7,513 nucleotides of DNA from Limnohabitans sp. (lineage in GTDB: Bacteria; Pseudomonadota; Gammaproteobacteria; Burkholderiales; Burkholderiaceae_C): assembly GCA_024641725.1 (NCBI GenBank), contig JAHECM010000132.1:1-7513 (forward strand), in the 5' to 3' direction. The notes beneath the pieces were generated by a model, which worked only from the letters and a program-made list of their open reading frames with translations, searched no databases and was not told where the DNA came from. This document shows, one piece after another, positions 1 to 6,018 of this stretch (positions within the stretch are counted from its first letter, which is position 1; every line of letters starts with the position of its first letter). Both the position numbers and the translations under genes were made by a program.

Positions 1-617
1 GGCGCCACTTCGCCGGGCATGACCAGCTCATTGCCGGTCGAAAACAAGGCCACGCGGGGTCGTGCAGCCACCCGCACATGGGCCAAGCCCAAACTGGCCG
101 CCAGTCCCAAATCAGCGGGCCCCAAGCGTTTGCCAGCAGGCAACACCGAGTCCCCTCGGGCCACGTCCTCGCCGCTGCGGCGGATCGACTGACCTGATGG
201 GGCCGGTTGACGCAATTGGACCTGCGCAACCCCGTCCACCTCGGCCAAGGCTTGGGTGTCTTCTTGCATGACCACAGCGTCTGCGCCCGGGGGCACGGGT
301 GCCCCCGTGAAAATGCGTGCCGCCTCGCCCGGCAAAACCGGCTGGCCCATGTGCCCTGCTGGGATGCGCTGGGTCACCCGCAGCACGGCCCCGGCTTGCG
401 TGGCGTCTTGGCTGCGCAGGGCGTAGCCGTCCATGGCCGAGTTGTCGAAAGCGGGGACCTGCAGCTGCGAAACCACGTCCTCGGCCAGCACGCGGCCATC
501 GGCCTCCAACAGGGCCACAGACTCGCTGGCCAACAAGGGGGCGACCTGCGCCAGCAAAGCCGCCAGCGCCTGGTCCAATGGCATCAGGGGCGAGCGAGGA
601 GCTTGGGGCGCGGTCAT
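1..617 (-). CDS. moeA: Molybdopterin molybdenumtransferase MoeA, N-terminal part (cut by window edge)
   Basis: MoeA inserts molybdate into adenylylated molybdopterin, the last step of basic molybdenum cofactor synthesis in the cytoplasm. I translated 205 codons from an ATG at 617 to the left edge without a stop; family members are about 400 residues, so roughly half is visible. Seen: the MoeA hallmark DNSAMDGYA at residues 58-66, RIFTGAPVPPGADAVV at 101-116 followed by QEDT, RRSGEDV at 146-152, and the start of the MoCF-type domain near residues 187-200 (RPRVALFSTGNEL). The ATG is 12 bases after the thrC stop, with a purine-rich AGAAAGAA as likely ribosome site. Being last visible in the alaA-hom-thrC block, it is probably co-transcribed. 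Other molybdopterin genes may continue to the left, but that is inference. No defect is seen in the visible half. Confidence 0.95.
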   Translation of the reverse strand, partial: MTAPQAPRSPLMPLDQALAALLAQVAPLLASESVALLEADGRVLAEDVVSQLQVPAFDNSAMDGYALRSQDATQAGAVLRVTQRIPAGHMGQPVLPGEAARIFTGAPVPPGADAVVMQEDTQALAEVDGVAQVQLRQPAPSGQSIRRSGEDVARGDSVLPAGKRLGPADLGLAASLGLAHVRVAARPRVALFSTGNELVMPGEVA

Positions 618-629
618 TGGCGTTCTTTC

Positions 630-2075
630 TCAGCGGCAGTGCTGGGTGATGTAGTCCTTGACGCGCTGCGCATCGGCGGGCAAGGTCAGAACACGCTTGG
701 GCAATTGCTCGATCCCCTCAAACTGAGGCGGGCGGCTGGGCTCGCGGCCCAAGGCCTCCACGATCGTGGCGGCAAATTTGATGGGCAAGGCGGTTTCAAG
801 CACCAACATGGGCACGCCCGGTTGCAGGTGCTCACGGGCCACTTTGACGCCGTCGGCAGTGTGGGTGTCGATCATCACGCCGTACTGCTCAAACACCTGA
901 CGGATGGTGGCCAAGCGGTCGGCATGTGTGCTCTTGCCACTGTCAAAGCCAAAACGGGTGGCCGCCTGCGCAAACAAGGGGTCTTGGCGCAGGTCAAACT
1001 GGCCAGTGCGGCTCAGGCCGGGGCCAAACAGCTCGCGGGTGCGCTCGCCGTCGCGACCCAACAGGTCGAACACAAAACGCTCGAAGTTGCTGGCTTTGGA
1101 GATGTCCATCGAGGGGCTCGATGTTTCGTGCGTGTCGGAGGTGCCGCGAACGCGGTAGAGCCCGGTGCGAAAGAACTCGTCGAGCACGTCGTTTTCGTTG
1201 GTGGCGACCACCAAACGCGCAATCGGCAATCCCATGGAGCGGGCCACATGGCCAGCGCAGACGTTGCCAAAGTTGCCGCTGGGCACCGAGAAGCTGACGC
1301 ACTGCTCGTTGCTGGTCGTGGCCTGAAAATAGCCCGCAAAGTAATACACCGCTTGGGCCAGCAAGCGGGCCCAATTGATCGAGTTGACGGTGCCGATCTT
1401 GTATTGCTTTTTGAACGCCAAGTCGTTGGAGACGGCTTTGACGATGTCTTGACAGTCATCGAACACGCCTTCGATGGCGATGTTGTGAATGTTCTCGTCC
1501 AAGAGGCTGAACATTTGCGCCTGCTGGAATGGGCTCATGCGGCCATGCGGGCTGGTCATGAAAACCCGCACACCTTTTTTGCCGCGCATGGCGTATTCGG
1601 CCGCGCTGCCGGTGTCACCCGAGGTGGCCCCAAAGATGTTCAAGGCTTCACCACGGCGCGCCAACTCGTATTCGAACAAATTGCCCAGCAACTGCATGGC
1701 CATGTCTTTGAAGGCCAAAGTGGGCCCGTTGGACAAGGCTTCGAGGTACAGCTCGGGGGCGTCACTTCCCGCCACTTGCAGGGGCTTGAGGGGCACGATT
1801 TCAGGGGTACCAAACACGGCGGCGGTGTAGGTTTTTTCGCACAGCGCCTTCAGGTCAGCCGCCGGGATGTCGTCGATGTAGAACGACAAAATCTCAAACG
1901 CCAAAGCCGCGTAACCTTGGCCAGACCAGACCTCGCGTAGGCGCTGCAAAGCGGCCGCGTCCACTTGGGGGTATTGCTCGGGCAGGTACAGGCCGCCATC
2001 GGGCGCCAAGCCTTCGAGCAGGATTTCACAAAAACGCTTGCGGTCGGCATGACCGCGGGTGGACAGGTAACGCAT
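630..2075 (-). CDS. thrC: Threonine synthase
   Basis: PLP enzyme that converts O-phospho-L-homoserine to L-threonine and phosphate, the last step of threonine synthesis in the cytoplasm. The 481-residue length fits the longer threonine synthase class. Seen: the N-terminal MRYLSTRG start typical of the family; PLP lysine K123 in SNGPTLAFKDMAMQ (116-129); the phosphate-binding glycine-rich GATSGDTGSAA at 149-159; NSINWARLLAQAVYY at 231-245; and the C-terminal LETALPIKFAATI. The start is well supported: ATG shares one base with the hom TGA (TGATG, translational coupling geometry), and GAAGAG lies 8 bases upstream inside the end of hom (2084-2089). moeA follows after 12 bases. No internal stop or frameshift is seen. 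Confidence 0.98.
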   Translation of the reverse strand: MRYLSTRGHADRKRFCEILLEGLAPDGGLYLPEQYPQVDAAALQRLREVWSGQGYAALAFEILSFYIDDIPAADLKALCEKTYTAAVFGTPEIVPLKPLQVAGSDAPELYLEALSNGPTLAFKDMAMQLLGNLFEYELARRGEALNIFGATSGDTGSAAEYAMRGKKGVRVFMTSPHGRMSPFQQAQMFSLLDENIHNIAIEGVFDDCQDIVKAVSNDLAFKKQYKIGTVNSINWARLLAQAVYYFAGYFQATTSNEQCVSFSVPSGNFGNVCAGHVARSMGLPIARLVVATNENDVLDEFFRTGLYRVRGTSDTHETSSPSMDISKASNFERFVFDLLGRDGERTRELFGPGLSRTGQFDLRQDPLFAQAATRFGFDSGKSTHADRLATIRQVFEQYGVMIDTHTADGVKVAREHLQPGVPMLVLETALPIKFAATIVEALGREPSRPPQFEGIEQLPKRVLTLPADAQRVKDYITQHCR

Positions 2076-3397
2076 CAGGCCAGCTCTTCTTTGCGGATAC
2101 GGACAATCGGGGCCAACACGGTGGGCAAGGCTTGCATTTGGGCCAGCACCTCGTTCATGGCACCTTCGCGGGTGTCGTGGGTCAGGATGATCACATCCGT
2201 CTGGTTCTCGCCCGCTTGGCTGACTTGGTCCGCCTCGCGTTGCAAGATGGCGTCGATGCTGATGCCCGAGACGGCCAACAAACCGGTCAACTTGGCCAGC
2301 ACGCCCGCTTGGTCCGCCACGCGCAAACGCAAGTAGTAGCTGGTCACGACCTCGCTCATGGGCAAGACCGCCAAGTTGCTCATGGCATCGGGCTGGAAAG
2401 CCAGGTGCGGCACACGGTTAAGCGGGTCGGCGGTGTGCAGGCGGGTGATGTCCACCAGGTCGGCAATGACCGCGCTGGCGGTGGGCTCGGAGCCTGCGCC
2501 CTTGCCGTAATACAAGGTTGTGCCCACGGCATCGCCTTGCACCATCACGGCGTTCATCGCGCCTTCGACATTGGCGATCAGGCGCTGTGTGGGCACCAAG
2601 CTGGGGTGCACGCGCAGCTCCACGCCTTGCGCGGTGCGCTTGGTGATGCCCAGCAACTTGATGCGGTAACCCAGTTGCTCGGCGTATTTGATGTCAGCGG
2701 CCCCCAGTTGGGTGATGCCCTCCACATGGGCTTTGTCAAACTGCACCGGAATACCGAACGCGATGGCGCTCATGAGCGTGACTTTGTGCGCTGCATCCAC
2801 GCCTTCGATGTCAAAAGTCGGGTCGGCTTCGGCGTAACCCAGGCGCTGGGCTTCTTGGAGCACGACGCCAAAGTCCAAGCCCTTGTCGCGCATTTCTGAC
2901 AAGATGAAGTTGGTGGTGCCATTGATGATGCCCGCCACCCATTGGATGCTGTTGGCGGTCAGGCCTTCGCGCAGGGCCTTGATGATCGGGATGCCCCCGG
3001 CCACTGCGGCTTCAAAAGCCACCATCACGCCCTTGGCGTGCGCTGCGGCAAAAATTTCGGTGCCGTGCACGGCCAGCAGCGCCTTGTTGGCGGTGACCAC
3101 ATGCTTGCCAGCGGCAATGGCTTCAAGCACCAATGCCTTGGCAATGCCGTAGCCGCCAATCAATTCGATCACGATGTCGATGTCCGGGTTGGCGATCACG
3201 GCGCGCGCGTCGTTGACGACCTGCACGCCCTCGCCGACCACGGCTTGCGCACGGGCCACATCGAGGTCGGCCACCATGGTGATTTCAATGCCCCGGCCTG
3301 CGCGGCGCTGGATTTCTTCTTGGTTGCGCTTGAGCACATTGAAAGTGCCGCTGCCGACGGTGCCGATGCCCAACAGGCCAACTTGGATAGGTTTCAT
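2075..3397 (-). CDS. hom: Homoserine dehydrogenase with C-terminal ACT domain
   Basis: NAD(P)-dependent reduction of L-aspartate 4-semialdehyde to L-homoserine, the branch point towards threonine and methionine. Counting from the ATG at 3397 (440 aa): Rossmann motif GLLGIGTVGSG at 7-17; VTANKALL at 101-108, whose lysine K105 is a conserved active-site residue; the family signature GYAEADP at 187-193 with downstream D201 and K205; and an ACT regulatory domain from about 355 (YYLRLRVADQAGVLAKLTG), consistent with feedback by threonine. It is monofunctional, with no aspartokinase part. Start choice: a longer frame opens with GTG at 3433, but that codon sits inside a strong hairpin. The MKPIQVGLLG start fits the family and has AAAGA about 9 bases upstream; an ATG at 3406 is a third option. 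The end overlaps thrC by one base. Confidence 0.96.
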   Translation of the reverse strand: MKPIQVGLLGIGTVGSGTFNVLKRNQEEIQRRAGRGIEITMVADLDVARAQAVVGEGVQVVNDARAVIANPDIDIVIELIGGYGIAKALVLEAIAAGKHVVTANKALLAVHGTEIFAAAHAKGVMVAFEAAVAGGIPIIKALREGLTANSIQWVAGIINGTTNFILSEMRDKGLDFGVVLQEAQRLGYAEADPTFDIEGVDAAHKVTLMSAIAFGIPVQFDKAHVEGITQLGAADIKYAEQLGYRIKLLGITKRTAQGVELRVHPSLVPTQRLIANVEGAMNAVMVQGDAVGTTLYYGKGAGSEPTASAVIADLVDITRLHTADPLNRVPHLAFQPDAMSNLAVLPMSEVVTSYYLRLRVADQAGVLAKLTGLLAVSGISIDAILQREADQVSQAGENQTDVIILTHDTREGAMNEVLAQMQALPTVLAPIVRIRKEELA

Positions 3398-3420
3398 GGT
3401 TTTCATTCTTTGCAAGGGGT

Positions 3421-3442
3421 CAGGCTCGGACACCCAAGCCTG
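3421..3442 (-). other. RNA hairpin in the alaA-hom gap
   Basis: Read on the minus strand, CAGGCTTGG pairs with CCGAGCCTG around a GTGT loop, giving nine base pairs with one T-G wobble. It lies between the alaA stop (3455) and the hom ATG (3397). No T-run follows, since the next bases are ACCCCTTGC, so it does not look like an intrinsic terminator. Possible roles are mRNA processing, 3' end protection or tuning of hom relative to alaA. It contains the alternative GTG start of hom, which argues against that start. Confidence 0.55.
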
Positions 3443-3454
3443 GATGGGGAAATA

Positions 3455-4696
3455 TCAGGGGACCAAGTGAGAGGTGCCAAAACGCTTGCGCGCACCTTCA
3501 AGAAAACGGGCCATGCGGCCAATCGCCTCTCGCAGGTCGTCCAGGTGGGGCAAGAACACAATGCGGAAGTGATCTGGTGCAGGCCAGTTGAAGCCCGAGC
3601 CCTGCACCAACATGACCTTGGTCTCTTCCAGCATTTCGAGAAAGAACTGCTGGTCGTTATGGATCGGGTAAATCTGCGGGTCCAGTCGCGGGAACATGTA
3701 CAGCGCCGCTTGGGGCTTGACGCAACTGACCCCCGGAATCTGCGTGATCAGCTCGTACGCCAGATCGCGCTGCTTGCGCAGCCGACCGCCCTCGCCCACC
3801 AGCTCGTTGATGCTTTGATGACCGCCCAAGGCGGTTTGAATCGCCCATTGGCCCGGCACATTGGCACACAGGCGCATGTTGGACAACATGTTCAAGCCTT
3901 CGATGTAGTCCTTGGCGGGTTTTTTGTCGCCCGAAACCACCAACCAGCCTGCGCGGTATCCGCAAGAGCGGTAGCTCTTGGACAGAGAATTGAACGTCAA
4001 TGTCAGCACGTCCTCGGACAGGCTGGCGATGGGCGTGTGCTGCACGTCCTCGTAGAGCACTTTGTCGTAAACCTCATCGGCAAAAATCACCAAGCCGTGT
4101 TCTCTGGCCAAGTTGACGATGCCTTGCAGCAACTCGGTCGCATAGAGCGCCCCGGTCGGGTTGTTGGGGTTGATGACAACGATGCCTTTGGTGTTGGGCG
4201 TGATGCGGGCCCGAATGTCTTCGAGATTTGGCATCCAACCGTTCGATTCCTCGCACATGTAATGCACTGGGGTGCCGCCAGACAAACTGGCTGCCGCCGT
4301 CCACAGTGGGTAGTCGGGGGCGGGCAAGAGCAATTCATCGCCGTTGTCCAGTAAGGCGTTGGTGGCCATGACGATCAGTTCACTGGCGCCATTGCCCAGG
4401 TAAATGTCGTCCAGCGTGACGCCCTTGATACCTTGTTTTTGGGTCTCGTGCATCACCGCTTTGCGTGCGGCAAAAATGCCTTTGCTGTCCGAATAACCGG
4501 CCGAATTGGGCAGATTTCGGATCATGTCCTGCTGGATTTCCTCAGGCGCATCGAAACCGAAAACCGCCAAATTGCCGATGTTCAGTTTGATGATTTTTTG
4601 TCCGTCTTCTTCCATCTGGCGCGCTCGGTCCATGATGGGGCCCCGGATGTCGTAACAAACGTTGGCGAGCTTGGCAGATTTCTGAATGGGTTTCAA
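3455..4696 (-). CDS. alaA: Alanine transaminase-like PLP aminotransferase (AlaA/AlaT type)
   Basis: Class I/II aminotransferase, probably making alanine from pyruvate and glutamate. The sequence closely parallels E. coli AlaA as I remember it and not E. coli AlaC, although the family is often labelled AlaC or AlaT. From a TTG start at 4696 (413 aa): VCYDIRGP at 13-20, GNGASELIV at 101-109, PAPDYPLWTAA at 125-135, NPNNPTGA at 176-183, FADEVYDKVLY at 205-215, Schiff-base lysine K240 in SLSKSYR, RLCANVPGQWAIQTALGG at 275-292, and substrate-carboxylate arginine R378 in DHFRIV. The TTG start gives MKPIQKSAKLANVCYDIRG, which lines up with the family N-terminus. The longer GTG frame from 4711 would place the GGAGGG ribosome site inside the coding region. 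It is first in the minus-strand block; hom follows after 57 bases. An oddity is NIGNLAVFGF at 39-48, where E. coli has NPAPFGF. Confidence 0.93.
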   Translation of the reverse strand: MKPIQKSAKLANVCYDIRGPIMDRARQMEEDGQKIIKLNIGNLAVFGFDAPEEIQQDMIRNLPNSAGYSDSKGIFAARKAVMHETQKQGIKGVTLDDIYLGNGASELIVMATNALLDNGDELLLPAPDYPLWTAAASLSGGTPVHYMCEESNGWMPNLEDIRARITPNTKGIVVINPNNPTGALYATELLQGIVNLAREHGLVIFADEVYDKVLYEDVQHTPIASLSEDVLTLTFNSLSKSYRSCGYRAGWLVVSGDKKPAKDYIEGLNMLSNMRLCANVPGQWAIQTALGGHQSINELVGEGGRLRKQRDLAYELITQIPGVSCVKPQAALYMFPRLDPQIYPIHNDQQFFLEMLEETKVMLVQGSGFNWPAPDHFRIVFLPHLDDLREAIGRMARFLEGARKRFGTSHLVP

Positions 4697-4699
4697 AGT

Positions 4700-4705
4700 C
4701 CCTCC
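4700..4705 (-). promoter_or_regulatory. Shine-Dalgarno GGAGGG deciding a TTG start for alaA
   Basis: On the minus strand GGAGGG is followed by ACT and then TTG (4696-4694). Spacing of 3-4 bases is short but workable. This is the strongest ribosome site in the window, and it lies inside the longer frame that opens with GTG at 4711. The TTG start is therefore the better choice. Confidence 0.65.
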
Positions 4706-4731
4706 GGACACAGGTTAGGTCAGCGAAAACC

Positions 4732-4737
4732 TATAAT
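4732..4737. promoter_or_regulatory. A+T core of the divergent promoter region
   Basis: The plus strand has a perfect TATAAT here, which could serve the Mth938-like gene with a leader of about 90 bases. The opposite strand of the same patch reads AAATTATAGG, so TATAGG (4730-4735) could serve alaA with a leader of roughly 30 bases. No good -35 box is visible at 16-18 bases for either direction; the minus-strand TTGATC is only 11 bases away. The element lies in the 135-base gap between divergent genes, the only place a promoter for the minus-strand block is expected. The call rests on location and the -10 match only. Confidence 0.4.
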
Positions 4738-4831
4738 TTGACCACAGATCAAGCTGTTTTCAGGCGCAATACGCCGCCAAAAACACAAAAGTCCCCCTCC
4801 GATCTGAACCAGCCCCCTCTGACCTTGCCCC

Positions 4832-5230
4832 ATGAAACTGCAACCCGAAAAATCCAATGCCCCCATGGTGCGCGCCTATGGCCTCGATTGGATCGAGATT
4901 GACCACGAAAAATACACCCAGTCTGTGCTCGTCAGCAGCCTGCCCGACAGGCCCACAAGGGCCTGGGAACCCCAGCGGTTCGCGCAACTGCAAGCCGAGC
5001 ATCTTGCCCCTTTGGCCTTGTGCGGTGCAGAGCTGGTGATTTTGGGCACTGGCCAGCGTCTGCGCTTTCCGCCTCCGGCCTGGTTGGCCCCTTTTGCGGT
5101 GCAACGCGTGGGCTTGGAAACCATGGACACGGCTGCCGCCTGCCGCACTTACAACATCCTGGCCAGCGAAGGCCGCAAAGTCATCGCGGCGCTTTTGTTT
5201 GATATCGATAGTACAAACAGCGCTGACTGA
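4832..5230 (+). CDS. Mth938-like (DUF498/NDUFAF3 family) protein
   Basis: Small cytoplasmic protein of 132 residues, the usual size for Mth938/Xcc1710-like proteins, which are related to the mitochondrial complex I assembly factor NDUFAF3. The bacterial biochemical role is not established and I do not assign one. Seen: ELVILGTGQRLRFPPP at 67-82, the family's central strand and loop, and the C-terminal signature VGLETMDTAAACRTYNILASEGRKVIAALL at 93-122. There is no signal peptide or membrane segment. The ATG at 4832 has no clear Shine-Dalgarno; an ATG at residue 12 (4865) is an alternative, but the upstream start gives the normal family length. It is divergent from alaA and is followed after 156 bases by the peroxiredoxin gene, with a terminator-like hairpin between. 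Confidence 0.88.
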   Translation: MKLQPEKSNAPMVRAYGLDWIEIDHEKYTQSVLVSSLPDRPTRAWEPQRFAQLQAEHLAPLALCGAELVILGTGQRLRFPPPAWLAPFAVQRVGLETMDTAAACRTYNILASEGRKVIAALLFDIDSTNSAD

Positions 5231-5288
5231 AGGCTGCAATTCCAGCCGAAGCAAATCCAGCCCAAGCGATGGGGCCGCTGTTTCACGT

Positions 5289-5294
5289 TAAAAT
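5289..5294 (+). promoter_or_regulatory. Possible -10 element upstream of the peroxiredoxin gene
   Basis: TAAAAT within CACGTTAAAATACGG matches five of six bases of the -10 consensus. It is 92 bases before the bcp ATG. No convincing -35 box is seen 16-18 bases upstream, where the sequence reads GCGATG. If used, transcription would begin near 5301 and run through the hairpin at 5321-5344 before reaching bcp. Confidence 0.3.
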
Positions 5295-5320
5295 ACGGTT
5301 CTTTTCCAGTGCGTCACCCC

Positions 5321-5350
5321 AAAAACGGCCATGTTGCCGTTTTTATTTTT
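5321..5350 (+). terminator. Intrinsic terminator between the Mth938-like gene and bcp
   Basis: AAAAACGGC (5321-5329) and GCCGTTTTT (5336-5344) pair perfectly over nine bases around the loop CATGTT, and the T-rich run continues to 5350. This is a good intrinsic terminator for the upstream gene, whose stop is 90 bases before. The A-run on the left arm makes it potentially bidirectional. Because a -10-like hexamer lies upstream and bcp starts 42 bases after the stem, it could also act as an attenuator. Confidence 0.75.
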
Positions 5351-5362
5351 AAGCGTGCTTAA
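5349..5362. promoter_or_regulatory. Palindrome TTAAGC-GT-GCTTAA in the bcp leader
   Basis: Two perfect six-base arms separated by two bases, 24 bases before the bcp ATG. The first two bases overlap the T-run of the preceding terminator. Dyad symmetry of this kind is compatible with an operator for a dimeric regulator, but I do not recognise the site and the right arm may be chance. No second copy was noticed elsewhere in the window. Confidence 0.3.
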
Positions 5363-5386
5363 CCTGTCAAGCGAGATCTAGTTTTC

Positions 5387-5863
5387 ATGGCGATCGTTCT
5401 CAACAAACCCCTCCCCGAATTTGAATCGAACGCGACAGGCGGTCTGAAAGTTTCCAACGTCTCGCACCTTGGTCAAACTGTCATTCTGTATTTCTACCCC
5501 AAGGACAATACGCCCGGCTGCACCACCGAAGCCATGCAGTTCCGCGACAAGTACAAAGATTTTGTCAAAGCCGGTGCCGCCGTCTTTGGCGTGTCGCGCG
5601 ACAACATGAAGTCGCACGATGATTTCAAGGCCAAACTTGAATTGCCTTTCGAGTTGGTGGCGGACACCGAAGAGAAAATGTGCCACATGTTTGGCGTGGT
5701 CAAAAACAAAATCATGTATGGCAAAAAGGTCAAGGGCATCGAGCGCAGCACCTTTTTGATCGGTGCTGACGGCACCCTCAAGGCCGAATGGCGTGGGCTC
5801 AAGGTTCCAGGCCACGTCGAAGAAGTGCTCAAAGCCGTCAAAGACCTGAAGAAAGCCTCCTGA
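5387..5863 (+). CDS. bcp: Thioredoxin-dependent peroxiredoxin, Bcp/PrxQ family
   Basis: Cytoplasmic thiol peroxidase that reduces hydrogen peroxide and organic hydroperoxides. It has 158 residues, the normal family length, in a single AhpC/TSA thioredoxin-fold domain. Seen: LYFYPKDNTPGCTTEA at 34-49 with peroxidatic C45 preceded by the conserved P-x-x-x-T/S-x-x-C type context, FGVSRDNMKSHDDF at 67-80 with the active-site region arginine R71, and RSTFLIGADGTLKAEWRG at about 119-136. The E. coli Bcp resolving cysteine at position 50 is methionine here. The only other cysteine is C99 in EKMCHMFGV, which E. coli also has. It may thus work as a one-cysteine enzyme or use C99 or an external thiol. 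The ATG at 5387 gives the family N-terminus; the ribosome site is weak (GAGA, 10 bases upstream). phoH follows after 155 bases. Confidence 0.95.
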   Translation: MAIVLNKPLPEFESNATGGLKVSNVSHLGQTVILYFYPKDNTPGCTTEAMQFRDKYKDFVKAGAAVFGVSRDNMKSHDDFKAKLELPFELVADTEEKMCHMFGVVKNKIMYGKKVKGIERSTFLIGADGTLKAEWRGLKVPGHVEEVLKAVKDLKKAS

Positions 5864-5875
5864 ACCGGGCTTTAA

Positions 5876-5919
5876 TGACAAGATGTTGTCACAGGGGTCG
5901 TGCATAATGATTTCATGCA
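5876..5919. other. Two small inverted repeats after bcp
   Basis: TGACAA and TTGTCA (5876-5881 and 5886-5891) are perfect arms around GATG. Ten bases on, TGCAT (5901-5905) and ATGCA (5915-5919) flank nine bases. Between them CATAAT (5903-5908) is a -10-like hexamer without a properly spaced -35. They could be weak RNA stems in the bcp 3' region or part of a phoH promoter and operator. The function is unknown and chance is possible. Confidence 0.3.
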
Positions 5920-5947
5920 GTTGACCTTCTGCCCGCCAGAATCCACC

Positions 5948-5981
5948 AAAGCCGCCTTGGCCTCCAGGCGGCTTTTTCTTT
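5948..5981 (+). terminator. Intrinsic terminator between bcp and phoH
   Basis: AAAGCCGCC (5948-5956) pairs with GGCGGCTTT (5967-5975) over nine bases around a ten-base loop, followed by a T-rich tail reaching about 5983. It is well placed to end bcp transcripts, 84 bases after the stop. The phoH ATG is only 43 bases beyond the stem and that gap shows no recognisable promoter. Read-through or attenuation is therefore possible. Confidence 0.78.
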
Positions 5982-6005
5982 TTCAGCGCTCGTTCAACCT
6001 TACTT

Positions 6006-6011
6006 GAGAGG
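6006..6011 (+). promoter_or_regulatory. Ribosome binding site GAGAGG of the PIN-PhoH gene
   Basis: GAGAGG lies seven bases before the ATG at 6019, a near-ideal position. It supports that start, and so supports keeping the low-complexity N-terminal tail as part of the protein. Confidence 0.6.
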
Positions 6012-6018
6012 CCCTCCG

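Noticed and set aside
207..1940. 577-codon open frame on the plus strand, antisense to thrC and moeA
   Set aside because: The opposite strand encodes clear MoeA and threonine synthase motifs throughout. The translation is G/Q/H/A-rich with no recognisable domain, typical of a frame kept open by high G+C codon bias.
3398..3433. GTG start at 3433 giving a 452-residue homoserine dehydrogenase
   Set aside because: The codon sits within a nine-base-pair hairpin, the added residues do not resemble family N-termini, and ATG 3397 has AAAGA at good spacing.
2942..4354. 470-codon open frame on the plus strand, antisense to hom and alaA
   Set aside because: It crosses two real genes and their intergenic hairpin, has no domain or ribosome site, and has the same H/Q/G/V-rich composition as other antisense shadows.
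4763..4775. GGCG-CAATA-CGCC as a terminator or operator in the divergent region
   Set aside because: The stem is only four base pairs with no T-run, expected by chance at this base composition.
5915..6007. 30-codon frame (MQLTFCPPESTK...) spanning the bcp-phoH terminator, considered as a leader peptide
   Set aside because: There is no ribosome site and no run of regulatory codons. It spans the terminator stem and T-run, whose TTT/CTT codons explain its composition. Leaderless translation from a start at 5915 cannot be excluded but has no support.
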